From: Raskinella chloraquaticus (SeqCode)
GTDB lineage: Bacteria; Pseudomonadota; Alphaproteobacteria; Rhizobiales; UBA4765
Length of the DNA: 57,087 nt
Reading direction: 5' to 3'
NCBI GenBank assembly: GCA_002365175.1
Contig: DEZK01000001.1
Coordinates: 1 to 57,087, forward strand
A program made the position numbers and the translations under genes. Shown here piece after piece: positions 16,367-24,635 of the stretch. Under the pieces are notes generated by a model. It was not told the DNA's origin and did no database searches. It saw only the letters and a list, made by a program, of their open reading frames with translations. Each line of letters starts with the position of its first letter. Position 1 is the stretch's first letter.

Positions 16367-17254
16367 TCACAGCTGGGCGCGGAAATAGGCGACGTTGATG
16401 ATGAGGCCGGGCAGAAGCCACTGGAAGAGCTGAACTGTCCGATGCACCTCGTCAAAACTGCCTTCCTGCCGGGCGGCGTCTCGCAGGATGGCGCTGGTCA
16501 GGCCGCCCGGATTTGGCAGGCTGAGCGCGGCCTGGACTACGGCCTCGTGCATGGCCCTGACGATGGCTTCATAGCCGGGCGTCTGCAGATGCGAACGCAG
16601 GTCCTGCCAAGCCGTGGCAAAATAGCTGGGCCAGCGGGCAAAGGCCCGGTAATCGGTGTTGACGAGCGGCAGGCCAAGCTGCGCCTTGACGTCGTCATAG
16701 ATGGCTCGTGTCGGCTGATCAGCATGATGAGCTTCCATCAGCACGAACGGGGCCAAGGACGGTGGCGCGTGGCGACCGGCGAAAGGCATCGTCGCTGTCA
16801 CCGTCGACAATTCGTGGCCTTCCAGCAGCAGGCGAGCATAGGTCGCCATGAGCACATAGGGAAGGTTACCGATATGAAACACCGTGTTGATGTCGCAAAT
16901 GGCGTCGATCTCGCGCGGCGCGTAGCCGGTGGCCTTCAGCCGCTCGATTATCGACGGCGGTGCCAGCCCGGCGACCAGACCTTCGGCCTTGAGGCGCAGT
17001 GCTACACAGCGCTCCGCCAGCTCGGCTGACTGAAAGAGCGGCCGCAACCCGCCCCACAGCGCCTTGTAGAAATGGCGATAATGCGAAAACGACATGGTAA
17101 CGACGCCCATCCAAGGCACCTGGAGTATCGCCTTGGTGTCCTCGTAATCAGCCTTGCGGCTGCCCTCCGCCAGATATTCCGGCAATGGATAGATAGCCGG
17201 AACAGGATCTGGACGGCAGCGGGGGAGAAAACCCGGAGTGAACGCGCTCGACAT
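16367..17254 (-). CDS. DehI-type (group I) 2-haloacid dehalogenase family protein
   Basis: A 295-residue all-helical protein matching the length of Pseudomonas DehI (about 296). Aligned by memory, EDTKAILQVPWMG resembles the DehI EDIRLTLRVPW segment. I-G-N-L-P-Y places N130 at the DehI Asn114 site, and N-T-D-Y-R-A-F-A-R-W-P places D201 at the catalytic Asp189 site. DehI activates water to remove halide from D- or L-2-haloacids without a covalent ester intermediate. The two-repeat fold is consistent. The ATG at 17254 is family-like, 43 bp after the FAH stop. Members of this family may have non-halogenated substrates, so activity is inferred. Confidence 0.75.
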   Translation of the reverse strand: MSSAFTPGFLPRCRPDPVPAIYPLPEYLAEGSRKADYEDTKAILQVPWMGVVTMSFSHYRHFYKALWGGLRPLFQSAELAERCVALRLKAEGLVAGLAPPSIIERLKATGYAPREIDAICDINTVFHIGNLPYVLMATYARLLLEGHELSTVTATMPFAGRHAPPSLAPFVLMEAHHADQPTRAIYDDVKAQLGLPLVNTDYRAFARWPSYFATAWQDLRSHLQTPGYEAIVRAMHEAVVQAALSLPNPGGLTSAILRDAARQEGSFDEVHRTVQLFQWLLPGLIINVAYFRAQL

Positions 17255-17297
17255 TGCTGAATATGCCCTCGCGATTGAGAAAACGGACGAATATCGA

Positions 17298-18083
17298 TCA
17301 GACGATCTTGATCGCCAGATCGGGCAGGCCGTCGATCTTGCACAACAGCGTATCACCGACGATCACCGGCCCGACATTCTCCGGCGTGCCGGAATAGATG
17401 ATGTCGCCGGCATGCAGCTCATTGGCTTGCGACAGCTTGGCGATCTGCTCGGCCACCGACCAGATCATATGGGCAAGCGTCGCATCCTGTTTGATCGTGC
17501 CATTAACCGCCAGCGATATCCTGGCATCGCCGACATGGCCCACCTTGTCGACGGTGTGCAGCGGCCCCAGAGGCGCCGAGCGGTCAAAGGACTTGCCTAT
17601 TTCCCACGGCTTCTTCTGGTCGCCCATCGCGCGCTGCAGATCACGCCTGGTCATGTCGAGGCCAACCGCATAGGCGAAAACATGATCGAGCGCTGTCTCC
17701 TGGGGGATGTTGCGCCCTCCCGATTTCAGCGCCACCACCAGCTCGACCTCGTAATGATAATTCTTGGTGAGCGAGGGATAGGGATGATCGGCAACCGTGC
17801 CAATGCCGACATTCTGGATGGCGTCAGTCGGCTTCTGGAAGAAGAAGGGCGGCTCGCGTGTGGGGTCGGAACCCATCTCGCGGGCATGGGCGGCGTAGTT
17901 GCGACCGATACAATAAATGCGCCGGACCGGAAACATCATGTCGGAGCCGGCGATGGGGATCATCGTCGGCTGGATTGTGAAAGGCGTCTTGATCGCCTGC
18001 GCTTCCACGGGTGCTGCAAGCAGCGCGCCACCGCCAGTTGCCAATGCGCCCGCCAATATCTCACGCCGTCCTATCCCGTCCAT
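17298..18083 (-). CDS. fumarylacetoacetate hydrolase-family protein with Tat-like leader
   Basis: A 261-residue FAH-family protein. The catalytic domain shows CIGRNYAAHAREMG, the PFFFQKPTDA segment, HYEVELVVAL with metal-binding acidic residues, GLDMTRRDLQ, GKSFDRSAPLGP and IIYSGTPENVGPV. Family members hydrolyse C-C bonds or decarboxylate/hydrate 2-oxo acids. Unusually it starts with a basic G-R-R-E-I-L-A-G segment, a hydrophobic Ala/Gly stretch and an A-Q-A site near residue 30, i.e. a possible twin-arginine export signal. GAGGAGG lies 6 nt before the ATG. It heads the operon with DehI and HpaI aldolase. Confidence 0.85.
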   Translation of the reverse strand: MDGIGRREILAGALATGGGALLAAPVEAQAIKTPFTIQPTMIPIAGSDMMFPVRRIYCIGRNYAAHAREMGSDPTREPPFFFQKPTDAIQNVGIGTVADHPYPSLTKNYHYEVELVVALKSGGRNIPQETALDHVFAYAVGLDMTRRDLQRAMGDQKKPWEIGKSFDRSAPLGPLHTVDKVGHVGDARISLAVNGTIKQDATLAHMIWSVAEQIAKLSQANELHAGDIIYSGTPENVGPVIVGDTLLCKIDGLPDLAIKIV

Positions 18084-18178
18084 GGCCGACCTCCTCGTCG
18101 TTTTTTGTTGGGACGAGATTAGCAGGTTGCTGGCGCCAGCAAAGAGGTCAAACGGTGAAACAGGCGGGGAGCAGACCG

Positions 18179-18212
18179 AAAAGGGCCTTCTGCCAGGCAG
18201 AAGACCCTTTTT
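18179..18212 (-). terminator. intrinsic terminator after DUF992 gene
   Basis: AAAAGGG-cc-TTCTGCC-a-GGCAGAA-ga-CCCTTTTT forms a strong stem with a one-base formal loop and A/T tails on both sides. It is 18 bp downstream of the minus-strand gene ending at 18231 and would also insulate the operon starting at 18083. Confidence 0.75.
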
Positions 18213-18230
18213 AGTGGCGTCGTTTGTGAA

Positions 18231-18716
18231 TTAGTGGACGGAACGAAGCTCAAGATCGGCAACGCCGGCGGCGACGTTGATACCCTGCTGGACGCCCAGC
18301 GACAGCGGTTGCAGGGTGAGCGAGCGGTGGAACCCGCCGACAAGCACATTGGCACCCACGCCGACGCCAAGCGTTGCCTCGCCGGTCGCGCCGACATAAC
18401 TGCCGGCCAGGGCTCCCTTGGCGCGACCCTTCGATGGAGCGAAAACAGCCCAGCCGATCATGGCGCGGTCGGTTGCTCCGATATCGATGCCAAATTTCCT
18501 GATCGTCCCGACGTAGCGCTCCGACCCGCCATTGACCGGCCGAAACGAGCAGAGCATGTCTTTTTTAGAGGTAATCACCAGACCGATGCCGCCCTTGACG
18601 TCGCAGCGCAACGTCCCGACCCTGATGTTTGTTTCGGCTGAAGCTGGTGACATGGCGCCGGCAATGGTTCCGGCAATAGCGACGCACAAGGCGCCGGCAA
18701 GACGCAGATTTTTCAT
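18231..18716 (-). CDS. DUF992 family secreted protein
   Basis: A 161-residue protein with a signal peptide (M-K-N-L-R-L-A-G-A start, cleavage near S-P-A-S-A-E). The mature part has the DUF992 pattern: VGTLRCDVKGGIGLVITSKK, M-L-C-S-F-R-P, Y-V-G-T-I-R-K-F-G-I-D-I-G, GALAGSYVGATGEATLGVG and GGFHRSLTLQPLS. Two cysteines could form a disulfide. The family is periplasmic or surface-exposed, of unknown function, and common in Hyphomicrobiales. It appears monocistronic with its own terminator. Confidence 0.88.
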   Translation of the reverse strand: MKNLRLAGALCVAIAGTIAGAMSPASAETNIRVGTLRCDVKGGIGLVITSKKDMLCSFRPVNGGSERYVGTIRKFGIDIGATDRAMIGWAVFAPSKGRAKGALAGSYVGATGEATLGVGVGANVLVGGFHRSLTLQPLSLGVQQGINVAAGVADLELRSVH

Positions 18717-18732
18717 GGCTTGATCCTCTTTT

Positions 18733-18760
18733 CGCGGCGGCTGCTACCCGTGCCGCCGCG
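18733..18760 (-). terminator. GC-rich hairpin downstream of ABC transporter operon
   Basis: CGCGGCGG-N12-CCGCCGCG is a perfect 8-bp stem between the ABC ATPase stop (18837) and the DUF992 start (18716). It lacks a T-tract on the minus strand, so it may be a weak or Rho-assisted terminator. A second shorter GCCCG/CGGGC hairpin lies beside it. The DUF992 ribosome binding site follows directly. Confidence 0.3.
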
Positions 18761-18836
18761 CCCGCTGATTGAAACGGGCGGCAGGCCGGATTGTTCCCTG
18801 CCAGCGATATCGAGGGTGGCGAGAGGCGAAACCTGC

Positions 18837-20165
18837 TCAGTGCGGATTTTCGAGGCTGAATTGTTCGAGATGCTCGTCATAGGCAAAGATCTCGCCATAA
18901 CGCGCCCATGAAATGACAGTTGACAGCGTTTCCTCAGCGTAATCCTCCGACATATAGTCTTCAAGTTCGTTACGGAACCGGGCAGCAGGCGCGCTATGGC
19001 TCGGGCGCTCATCAAGCACCCGCTTGATGAGGCCGATGAGCGGCACATAGGCCACCAGATGATCGGCAAACAGGCGCTTGCGCCCGTCCGTGTCGAGGCC
19101 TGAGAAACGCTTGCCAGCCTCGCTCAGACGCAGGTCACCTTCCGATACATCGCCAAGGCGCAGCAATTGTAATGTCTCGGCAAGATGAAACATCTCGTCT
19201 GCTTCCATCTGCAGCGCCTGCGCCAGTTCCGGCAGATCGGCCTTGCCCTGATAGGGTGCTCCCGCCACCGCCTCGATGAGGCCGGAGAGTACGTTGGTTG
19301 AAACCATGTTGAGCACCATGCCGACGCCGCTGCCGGGAATACCCTCATGGCTTGGCTGGCGCTGTTCGCGGCGCTCGGTCATGCGGGCATAAATTGAATC
19401 GACAAGCTGGCGGAAGATGGGGTCGAGGCGGTTGCGCGGATGTGGCAGGGTGATTTTGATCTCAGCCGCAACCCGCCCCGGATTCGACTGAAAAATGAGC
19501 AGGCGGTCGCACATCAGCACCGCTTCTTCGATGTTGTGGGTCACCATCAGTGCTGAGGCTATAGGAAGGCGACCTTCGATCCACAGGTCGATGAGATCGG
19601 TGCGCAACGTTTCCGCCGTCAGGACATCAAGCGCAGAAAACGGTTCATCCATCAGCAGAAGATCAGGATGGACAACAAGCGCGCGGGCAAACCCGACGCG
19701 CTGGCGCATGCCGCCCGAAAGCTCCTTGGGGAAGGCTGATTCAAAGCCGTCAAGACCGATGAGGTCGATGGCAGCGAGCGCCCGGCGCCGGCGCTCGGTC
19801 TCGTCGATGCCGAGCGCCTCAAGCCCAAGCTCGACATTCTCCAGCACCGTCAGCCACGGAAAGAGTGCAAAGGACTGGAACACCATCGCGACGCCATCCG
19901 GCGGCCCGTTGATGTCTTGCCCGCGATATTGGGCAGTGCCGTGCGAGGCCGTGATCAGCCCGGCGATGATGCGCAGCAAGGTCGACTTGCCCGAACCCGA
20001 ACGGCCGAGGAGGCCGACGATCTCGCCGCGCTCGATTCTCAGATCGACGTTATCAAGCACCAGAATGTCATCGCCGCTCCCCTTGGGAAAGCTGCGGGTA
20101 ATACCCGATAATCTGAGCAAAGGTGCCGGGGCGGATGATGTCATGTCGGGCGGTTCCTGCATCAT
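18837..20165 (-). CDS. nitrate/sulfonate-type ABC ATPase with C-terminal AAA-associated domain
   Basis: A 442-residue protein: an ABC ATPase (about 17-260) with Walker A G-R-S-G-S-G-K-S-T at 54-62, FQSFALFPWLTVLENVELGL, signature LSGGMRQRVGFARAL, Walker B L-L-L-M-D-E-P and VTHNIEEAV. It is followed by a helical domain (about 290-440, ADLPELAQALQMEADEMFHL) that I identify as the AAA-associated C-terminal domain. The ATG at 20165 overlaps the permease stop (ATGA); an alternative ATG at 20144 is preceded by AGGA. The partner permease is a double-length fusion. No binding protein is nearby. Confidence 0.88.
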   Translation of the reverse strand: MMQEPPDMTSSAPAPLLRLSGITRSFPKGSGDDILVLDNVDLRIERGEIVGLLGRSGSGKSTLLRIIAGLITASHGTAQYRGQDINGPPDGVAMVFQSFALFPWLTVLENVELGLEALGIDETERRRRALAAIDLIGLDGFESAFPKELSGGMRQRVGFARALVVHPDLLLMDEPFSALDVLTAETLRTDLIDLWIEGRLPIASALMVTHNIEEAVLMCDRLLIFQSNPGRVAAEIKITLPHPRNRLDPIFRQLVDSIYARMTERREQRQPSHEGIPGSGVGMVLNMVSTNVLSGLIEAVAGAPYQGKADLPELAQALQMEADEMFHLAETLQLLRLGDVSEGDLRLSEAGKRFSGLDTDGRKRLFADHLVAYVPLIGLIKRVLDERPSHSAPAARFRNELEDYMSEDYAEETLSTVISWARYGEIFAYDEHLEQFSLENPH

Positions 20166-21895
20166 GCTAGTCTGACGCGCCGTTCGCAGAAGGCGTAGAG
20201 CGGATGCCAGACAAGACGGTTGCAGGCGATCACGAAGAGCGCCATCACCGTCACGCCCAGCACAACCCGGGCGATATCGCCAGCCGCACTTGCCTCGGCG
20301 ATATAGGACCCCAGCCCGAAGGCGACCAGCCTGGTGTCGCCCCAACTGGCGATTTCAGCTACGATGGCCGCGTTCCAGGAGCCGCCGCAGGCCGTCACTG
20401 CGCCTGTCACGTAATAGGGCAGAATTCCGGGCAAAATCACCTTGCGCCACCAGTTCCAGCCTCTGACATGAAAGCTTGCAGCTGCCTCCCCGAGATCGGA
20501 GGGAAAGGCGCTCGCCCCGGCAATGACATTGAAAAGAATATACCATTGCGTGCCCAGGATCATCAGCGGGCTCAGCCAGACATTGGCATCAAGGTCGAAG
20601 CGGACAATGGCAATCACCGCCACTGGAAAAGCGATGTTGGCGGGGAAAGCGGCGAGAAACTGCGCCAAGGGCTGGGCGATTTCGGCAAGCCGCGGGCGCA
20701 AGCCGATCCACACCCCTACTGGTACCCAGATCAGGCTGGCAGCGATCATCAGGACGATCACCCGGGCGAGCGTGGCAAAGCCGAGCGTCACGGCATGCCG
20801 AACATCCGACAACCCGATCGTCGCGCCAAGAAACGAGATGATGCGCCATAGCGCCAGTCCGCTGAGGGCAGCGATGGCCACAAAAAAGAGGGCATCGAGG
20901 AGACGCTGCCGCCCGTTGCCGGCGGTCCGAGGGATAGCGGGGAGCGGCAGGCTAAACCGCCAGGCGGCAATGGTGCCAAGGCCACGCGCCAGCGGCGCCA
21001 CAAGGGCGCGCAACAGGCGTGTGCGACGGAAGAGGTTGTAGACCCATGATGACGGCGGTTCGCTCGAGACCGATTGTTCGAACCGGAATTTGTCGGCCCA
21101 CGCCACCAGCACGCGAAACAGCAGCTGATCGTAGATGAGGATGACGATGAGCATGGTGAGCATCGCAAAGCCGATGGCTGGCAGGTCACGGGCCTCGATG
21201 GCGCGTGCCACATAGGTGCCAATGCCGGGGAGCGCCACACTGGTGTCGCCCACTGTGATCGCTTCCGACGCCACCACGAAAAACCAGCCACCCGACATCG
21301 ACATCATGGCGTTCCACACCAGGCCGGGCATGGCGAAGGGAACATCGAGGCGCCAGAAGCGCTGCCATTGGCTGAGCTTGAAACTGGCGGCCGCCTCTTC
21401 GAGATCCTTCGGTACGGTGCGCAGCGACTGGTACATGCTGAACGTCATGTTCCATGCCTGACTGGTGAAGATGGCAAAGACAGCGGCAAGCTCGGCCCCC
21501 AGTACCTGCCCCGGGAACAGGCCAAGAAAAAACAGCACCGTAAACGTCAGGAAACCGAGGATCGGCACTGATTGCAGCACGTCCAGAACGGGAATGAGGA
21601 TGAGGCGCGCATGGCGGCTCTTGGCGGCAAGGGGCGCGTAGAGGAAGGTGAAGAGGGTGGCAAGGACAATGGCCGCCAGCATCCGCAGCACGGTGCGCAG
21701 CGCATATTCCGGCAGATGACGGGGATCGAGTGAAACGGCAGGGTTGGGGAGTGCGGCAAGCGGCAGCGTCGTGTCCCGTGCACCAATCGCCAGCAGCACG
21801 AAAACACCGGTGACGAGCGCGAAGGCCACAACGTCCCAGCGATTGGGAAGAAGAGGGCGCGGGCCAAACAGATTCTGCACGCGCTCCTGCGCCAT
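20162..21895 (-). CDS. fused double permease of nitrate/sulfonate-type ABC transporter
   Basis: A 577-residue membrane protein with two tandem BPD_transp_1 units (about 70-260 and 350-560). Each has an EAAAS coupling motif, DLEEAAASFKLSQWQRFWRL in the first and DLGEAAASFHVRGWNWWRKV in the second. Duplication into a single chain provides both halves of the channel, with the downstream ATPase. The ATG at 21895 has AGGA 7 nt upstream; frames to 21964 run into the divergent aroE region. Substrate unknown; relatives are annotated for nitrate, sulfonate or taurine, but the absence of a binding protein leaves this open. Confidence 0.88.
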   Translation of the reverse strand: MAQERVQNLFGPRPLLPNRWDVVAFALVTGVFVLLAIGARDTTLPLAALPNPAVSLDPRHLPEYALRTVLRMLAAIVLATLFTFLYAPLAAKSRHARLILIPVLDVLQSVPILGFLTFTVLFFLGLFPGQVLGAELAAVFAIFTSQAWNMTFSMYQSLRTVPKDLEEAAASFKLSQWQRFWRLDVPFAMPGLVWNAMMSMSGGWFFVVASEAITVGDTSVALPGIGTYVARAIEARDLPAIGFAMLTMLIVILIYDQLLFRVLVAWADKFRFEQSVSSEPPSSWVYNLFRRTRLLRALVAPLARGLGTIAAWRFSLPLPAIPRTAGNGRQRLLDALFFVAIAALSGLALWRIISFLGATIGLSDVRHAVTLGFATLARVIVLMIAASLIWVPVGVWIGLRPRLAEIAQPLAQFLAAFPANIAFPVAVIAIVRFDLDANVWLSPLMILGTQWYILFNVIAGASAFPSDLGEAAASFHVRGWNWWRKVILPGILPYYVTGAVTACGGSWNAAIVAEIASWGDTRLVAFGLGSYIAEASAAGDIARVVLGVTVMALFVIACNRLVWHPLYAFCERRVRLA

Positions 21896-21969
21896 GAATT
21901 CCTGCCCTCCGCCGGGTGCAAGATACAAACTTGCCATCCCGGCCCCTGTCATGGAACAAGGCACCGGTC

Positions 21970-22809
21970 ATGCCAAGCCCTCATTCACCACGCGCCGCTG
22001 TTATCGGCCACCCCATCGCTCATTCGCGCTCGCCGCTGCTGCATCGCTACTGGCTGCGCCTCTATGCGATTGCCGGCGACTACGAGCGTATTGATGTGGC
22101 GCCGGAGGCTCTGCGTGATTTCATCAGCGCCATGGCCGGGCGTGGTGACGCTGGATGCAACGTGACCGTTCCTCACAAGCAGGCGGTGATGCCTCTGCTT
22201 GATGGCGTCACTGAGGCTGCCCGCGCCATCGGCGCCGTCAACACCATCTGGCGCGAGAAGGATCGGCTGCGAGGGGACAATACGGACGCCTACGGCTTTC
22301 TTGCCAATCTTGATGACAAAGCGCCGGGCTGGGATAGCGGCGGCGGCAGGGCGGTTATTCTCGGCGCTGGCGGGGCGGCGCGTGCTGCCGTCTTTGCCCT
22401 GCTGTCGCGTGGTTTTGAACTGACGCTTGTCAACCGCACCCGCGTGCGAGCAGATGAGCTGGCGCGCGTTTTCGGCGCTGCTGTCTCTGTCGCCACGCCG
22501 GACGACCTCGCCGGCCACCTCCCTGCCTGCAATCTCCTGGTCAATACGACGGCGCTTGGCATGAGTGGCAAGCCACCGCTTGTGATTGACCTTGCGAGCC
22601 TCAGGCAGGGCGCCATCGTTCACGATATCGTCTATGTGCCGCTGGAGACCGACCTCCTGCGACAGGCGCGGACCCTGGGGCACCGCACTGTCGATGGTCT
22701 GGGCATGCTCATCCATCAGGCTGTGCCGGGTTTCGAGCGCTGGTTCGGTGTCAGGCCGCTTCCCGATGCAGCCCTGCGACAATTGCTTGAGGATGATATC
22801 AGGGCGTGA
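21970..22809 (+). CDS. aroE: shikimate dehydrogenase
   Basis: A 279-residue AroE with canonical motifs: HSRSPLLHRYWL (substrate binding), NVTVPHK with catalytic lysine near 71, A-V-N-T-I-W, GDNTDAYGF with catalytic aspartate, the Rossmann loop I-L-G-A-G-G-A-A-R-A, the N-R-T NADPH motif and NTTALGM. It reduces 3-dehydroshikimate with NADPH, probably in aromatic biosynthesis. The ATG at 21970 is preferred on the family N-terminus and an AAGG box; the frame is open from 21916. It is divergent from the permease gene (74 bp between starts). Its end overlaps the convergent DUF2783 gene by 11 bp. Confidence 0.9.
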   Translation: MPSPHSPRAAVIGHPIAHSRSPLLHRYWLRLYAIAGDYERIDVAPEALRDFISAMAGRGDAGCNVTVPHKQAVMPLLDGVTEAARAIGAVNTIWREKDRLRGDNTDAYGFLANLDDKAPGWDSGGGRAVILGAGGAARAAVFALLSRGFELTLVNRTRVRADELARVFGAAVSVATPDDLAGHLPACNLLVNTTALGMSGKPPLVIDLASLRQGAIVHDIVYVPLETDLLRQARTLGHRTVDGLGMLIHQAVPGFERWFGVRPLPDAALRQLLEDDIRA

Positions 22810-23005
22810 ACCCGGCTCTGGCCGCAGTGATCACCGCCAGCACGGTGTCGATGTCGCCCAGCTCGTTGGCAAGCAACAGCACGAGGCGGGCGTTCAGTCG
22901 GGCGCTGTCCTCGTCGCTCAAGCCGTGATGCGCTGCCAGAAGTGCGGCGTAAAGATCATCGCCCCGCTCCTGCAGGCGATCACCGCCAATGTCGCGCGTG
23001 CTCAT
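22799..23005 (-). CDS. DUF2783 family small protein
   Basis: A 68-residue acidic helical protein, GDDLYAALLAAHHGLSDEDS then LVLLLANELGD and a T-V-L-A-V-I-T-A-A-R C-terminus, as in DUF2783. This family is typically encoded next to FAD-dependent aromatic monooxygenases, as here: its start overlaps the monooxygenase stop by 4 bp (ATGA). It may be an accessory subunit or stabiliser; its function is not established. Confidence 0.8.
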   Translation of the reverse strand: MSTRDIGGDRLQERGDDLYAALLAAHHGLSDEDSARLNARLVLLLANELGDIDTVLAVITAARAGFTP

Positions 23006-24600
23006 GGCGCCCCCGCCAGTGCGCGATGCAGCGCCTGCCTGATCTCACCGGATCGAGGCTGATGAAAGCGCGCCGCAATATGCTGGTCGGGACGGATGAG
23101 ATAGCTGACGCTGGAGCCGTAGCGCGCCGCCACCAGTCCTGATTTGTCACTGAGCCGGCACTTGTCGCCAACACTGACCACATCAAGTCCCTGAGGCGGC
23201 TCAGTGGTAGCATCATCAATCGCCAGCAGGCAGAACCTGCCACCAAGATGGTGCAGGAGGTAATCCTCGCTGTGGCTGCCAGGCGCGGTCACCGGCGCAT
23301 CCGGGCAGGCCACGCCAGGGGTAAGCCCGCCATCCGCCTGCGCCGGCGTCTGCAGCCTCAGCCCCTCAAGCGAGCAGGGCTGCGACAATCGCCCGGAATT
23401 GAGCAAACGGCGGGCGAAAGCGTGAGTGGCTGACAGATCAAGCACAGCGTCGCGGAAATGATGCTCCGCCCGGGTCCTGGGCGTCATGAAGGTGGTGGCG
23501 CGGGCGGAATGCCGTAAATTCTCGTCAGCCCCGTGGCAGCGCTCCTCATCATAGGTGTCAAGCAGCGCTTGTCTCGCCTCGCCCTTGAGAACGTGCGCGA
23601 GCTTCCACCCCAGATTGTCCACATCCTGAATTCCGCCATTGCCGCCACGTGCCCCGAAGGGTGACACGACATGGGCGGCATCGCCGACGAAGATGATCCG
23701 CTCATGGATGAAGCGCTCAAGCCGTCGGCACTGGAAGGTGTAGATGGAAACCCAGTCAAGCGTGAAGGGGCGATCCTGGACGGCAGCTCTGACCCGCGGC
23801 AGCACGCGCTCAGGCTTCACTTCCTCCTGCGGGTCGACATCGGGCGAGAGCTGGAAGTCGATGCGATAGATATCATCAGGCTGTTTGTGGATGAGCGCTG
23901 ACTGGCCTTGATGGAAGCTTGGCTCGAACCAGAAATGCCGCTCAGGCGGGAAATCGGCTTTCATCTCGACGTCAGCTATAAGAAAACGTTCAGGAAATCC
24001 CTGGCCGGAAAAATCGAGCCGCAGCATATGGCGCACCGGCGAGCGCGCCCCGTCACAGGCCAGAAGATAGGGGGCTTCAAGGCGATAGGCACCGTCCGGC
24101 GTCTCGATGTCGGCTATCGCCCGATCACGCGACTGGCTGACGGCAATCACCCGGTTTCGCCATCTCAAATCGATGAGGTCGGGAAAGTCCGCCGCCCGGG
24201 CAACGAGATATTCCTCGACATAATATTGCTGGAGGTTGACGAAAGCCGGCATCTCATGGCCGTCCTCGGCAAGGAGGTTGAAATTGCAAATTTCGTTATC
24301 GCCGCGAAAGACGCGGCCAACCTGCCAAATCACCCCCTTCGCGCGCACCCTGCGACCGATGCCCAGACGATTGAAAATATCAAGCGTCCGCTTCGACCAG
24401 CAAATGGCGCGCGAACCGCGCGAGACGACATCCTTGCCATCAAGCACGATGCTCCTGATCCCGTGCAGCGCCAGGTCAACCGCAGCCGCGAGCCCCACCG
24501 GCCCGGCCCCGACGATGATCACCTGGGCATCAAAGGGAGCAGCACCTGATAATTCAGGCGGCGTCACATAGGGAAACGATTGGTAGCTGTAGCGGGTCAT
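23002..24600 (-). CDS. FAD-dependent aromatic monooxygenase (PheA/TfdB/MhpA class)
   Basis: A 532-residue flavoprotein hydroxylase using NAD(P)H and O2. N-terminal FAD site V-G-A-G-P-V-G at 30-36, the R-A-I-C-W-S-K motif, LACDGARSPVR (the DG fingerprint, about 185-195) and IIFVGDAAHVVSPFGARGGN with N-G-G-I-Q-D (second FAD motif). The last about 150 residues form the thioredoxin-like tail common in phenol hydroxylases. The substrate is probably a phenolic or hydroxyaryl acid. It starts 35 bp after pheT and is coupled to DUF2783, so it may be read from the phe transcript. A Rieske oxygenase gene lies in the same run. Confidence 0.88.
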   Translation of the reverse strand: MTRYSYQSFPYVTPPELSGAAPFDAQVIIVGAGPVGLAAAVDLALHGIRSIVLDGKDVVSRGSRAICWSKRTLDIFNRLGIGRRVRAKGVIWQVGRVFRGDNEICNFNLLAEDGHEMPAFVNLQQYYVEEYLVARAADFPDLIDLRWRNRVIAVSQSRDRAIADIETPDGAYRLEAPYLLACDGARSPVRHMLRLDFSGQGFPERFLIADVEMKADFPPERHFWFEPSFHQGQSALIHKQPDDIYRIDFQLSPDVDPQEEVKPERVLPRVRAAVQDRPFTLDWVSIYTFQCRRLERFIHERIIFVGDAAHVVSPFGARGGNGGIQDVDNLGWKLAHVLKGEARQALLDTYDEERCHGADENLRHSARATTFMTPRTRAEHHFRDAVLDLSATHAFARRLLNSGRLSQPCSLEGLRLQTPAQADGGLTPGVACPDAPVTAPGSHSEDYLLHHLGGRFCLLAIDDATTEPPQGLDVVSVGDKCRLSDKSGLVAARYGSSVSYLIRPDQHIAARFHQPRSGEIRQALHRALAGAP

Positions 24601-24635
24601 CGCACCTCTCCGATGCCCATCATGTCGGCACCGGT

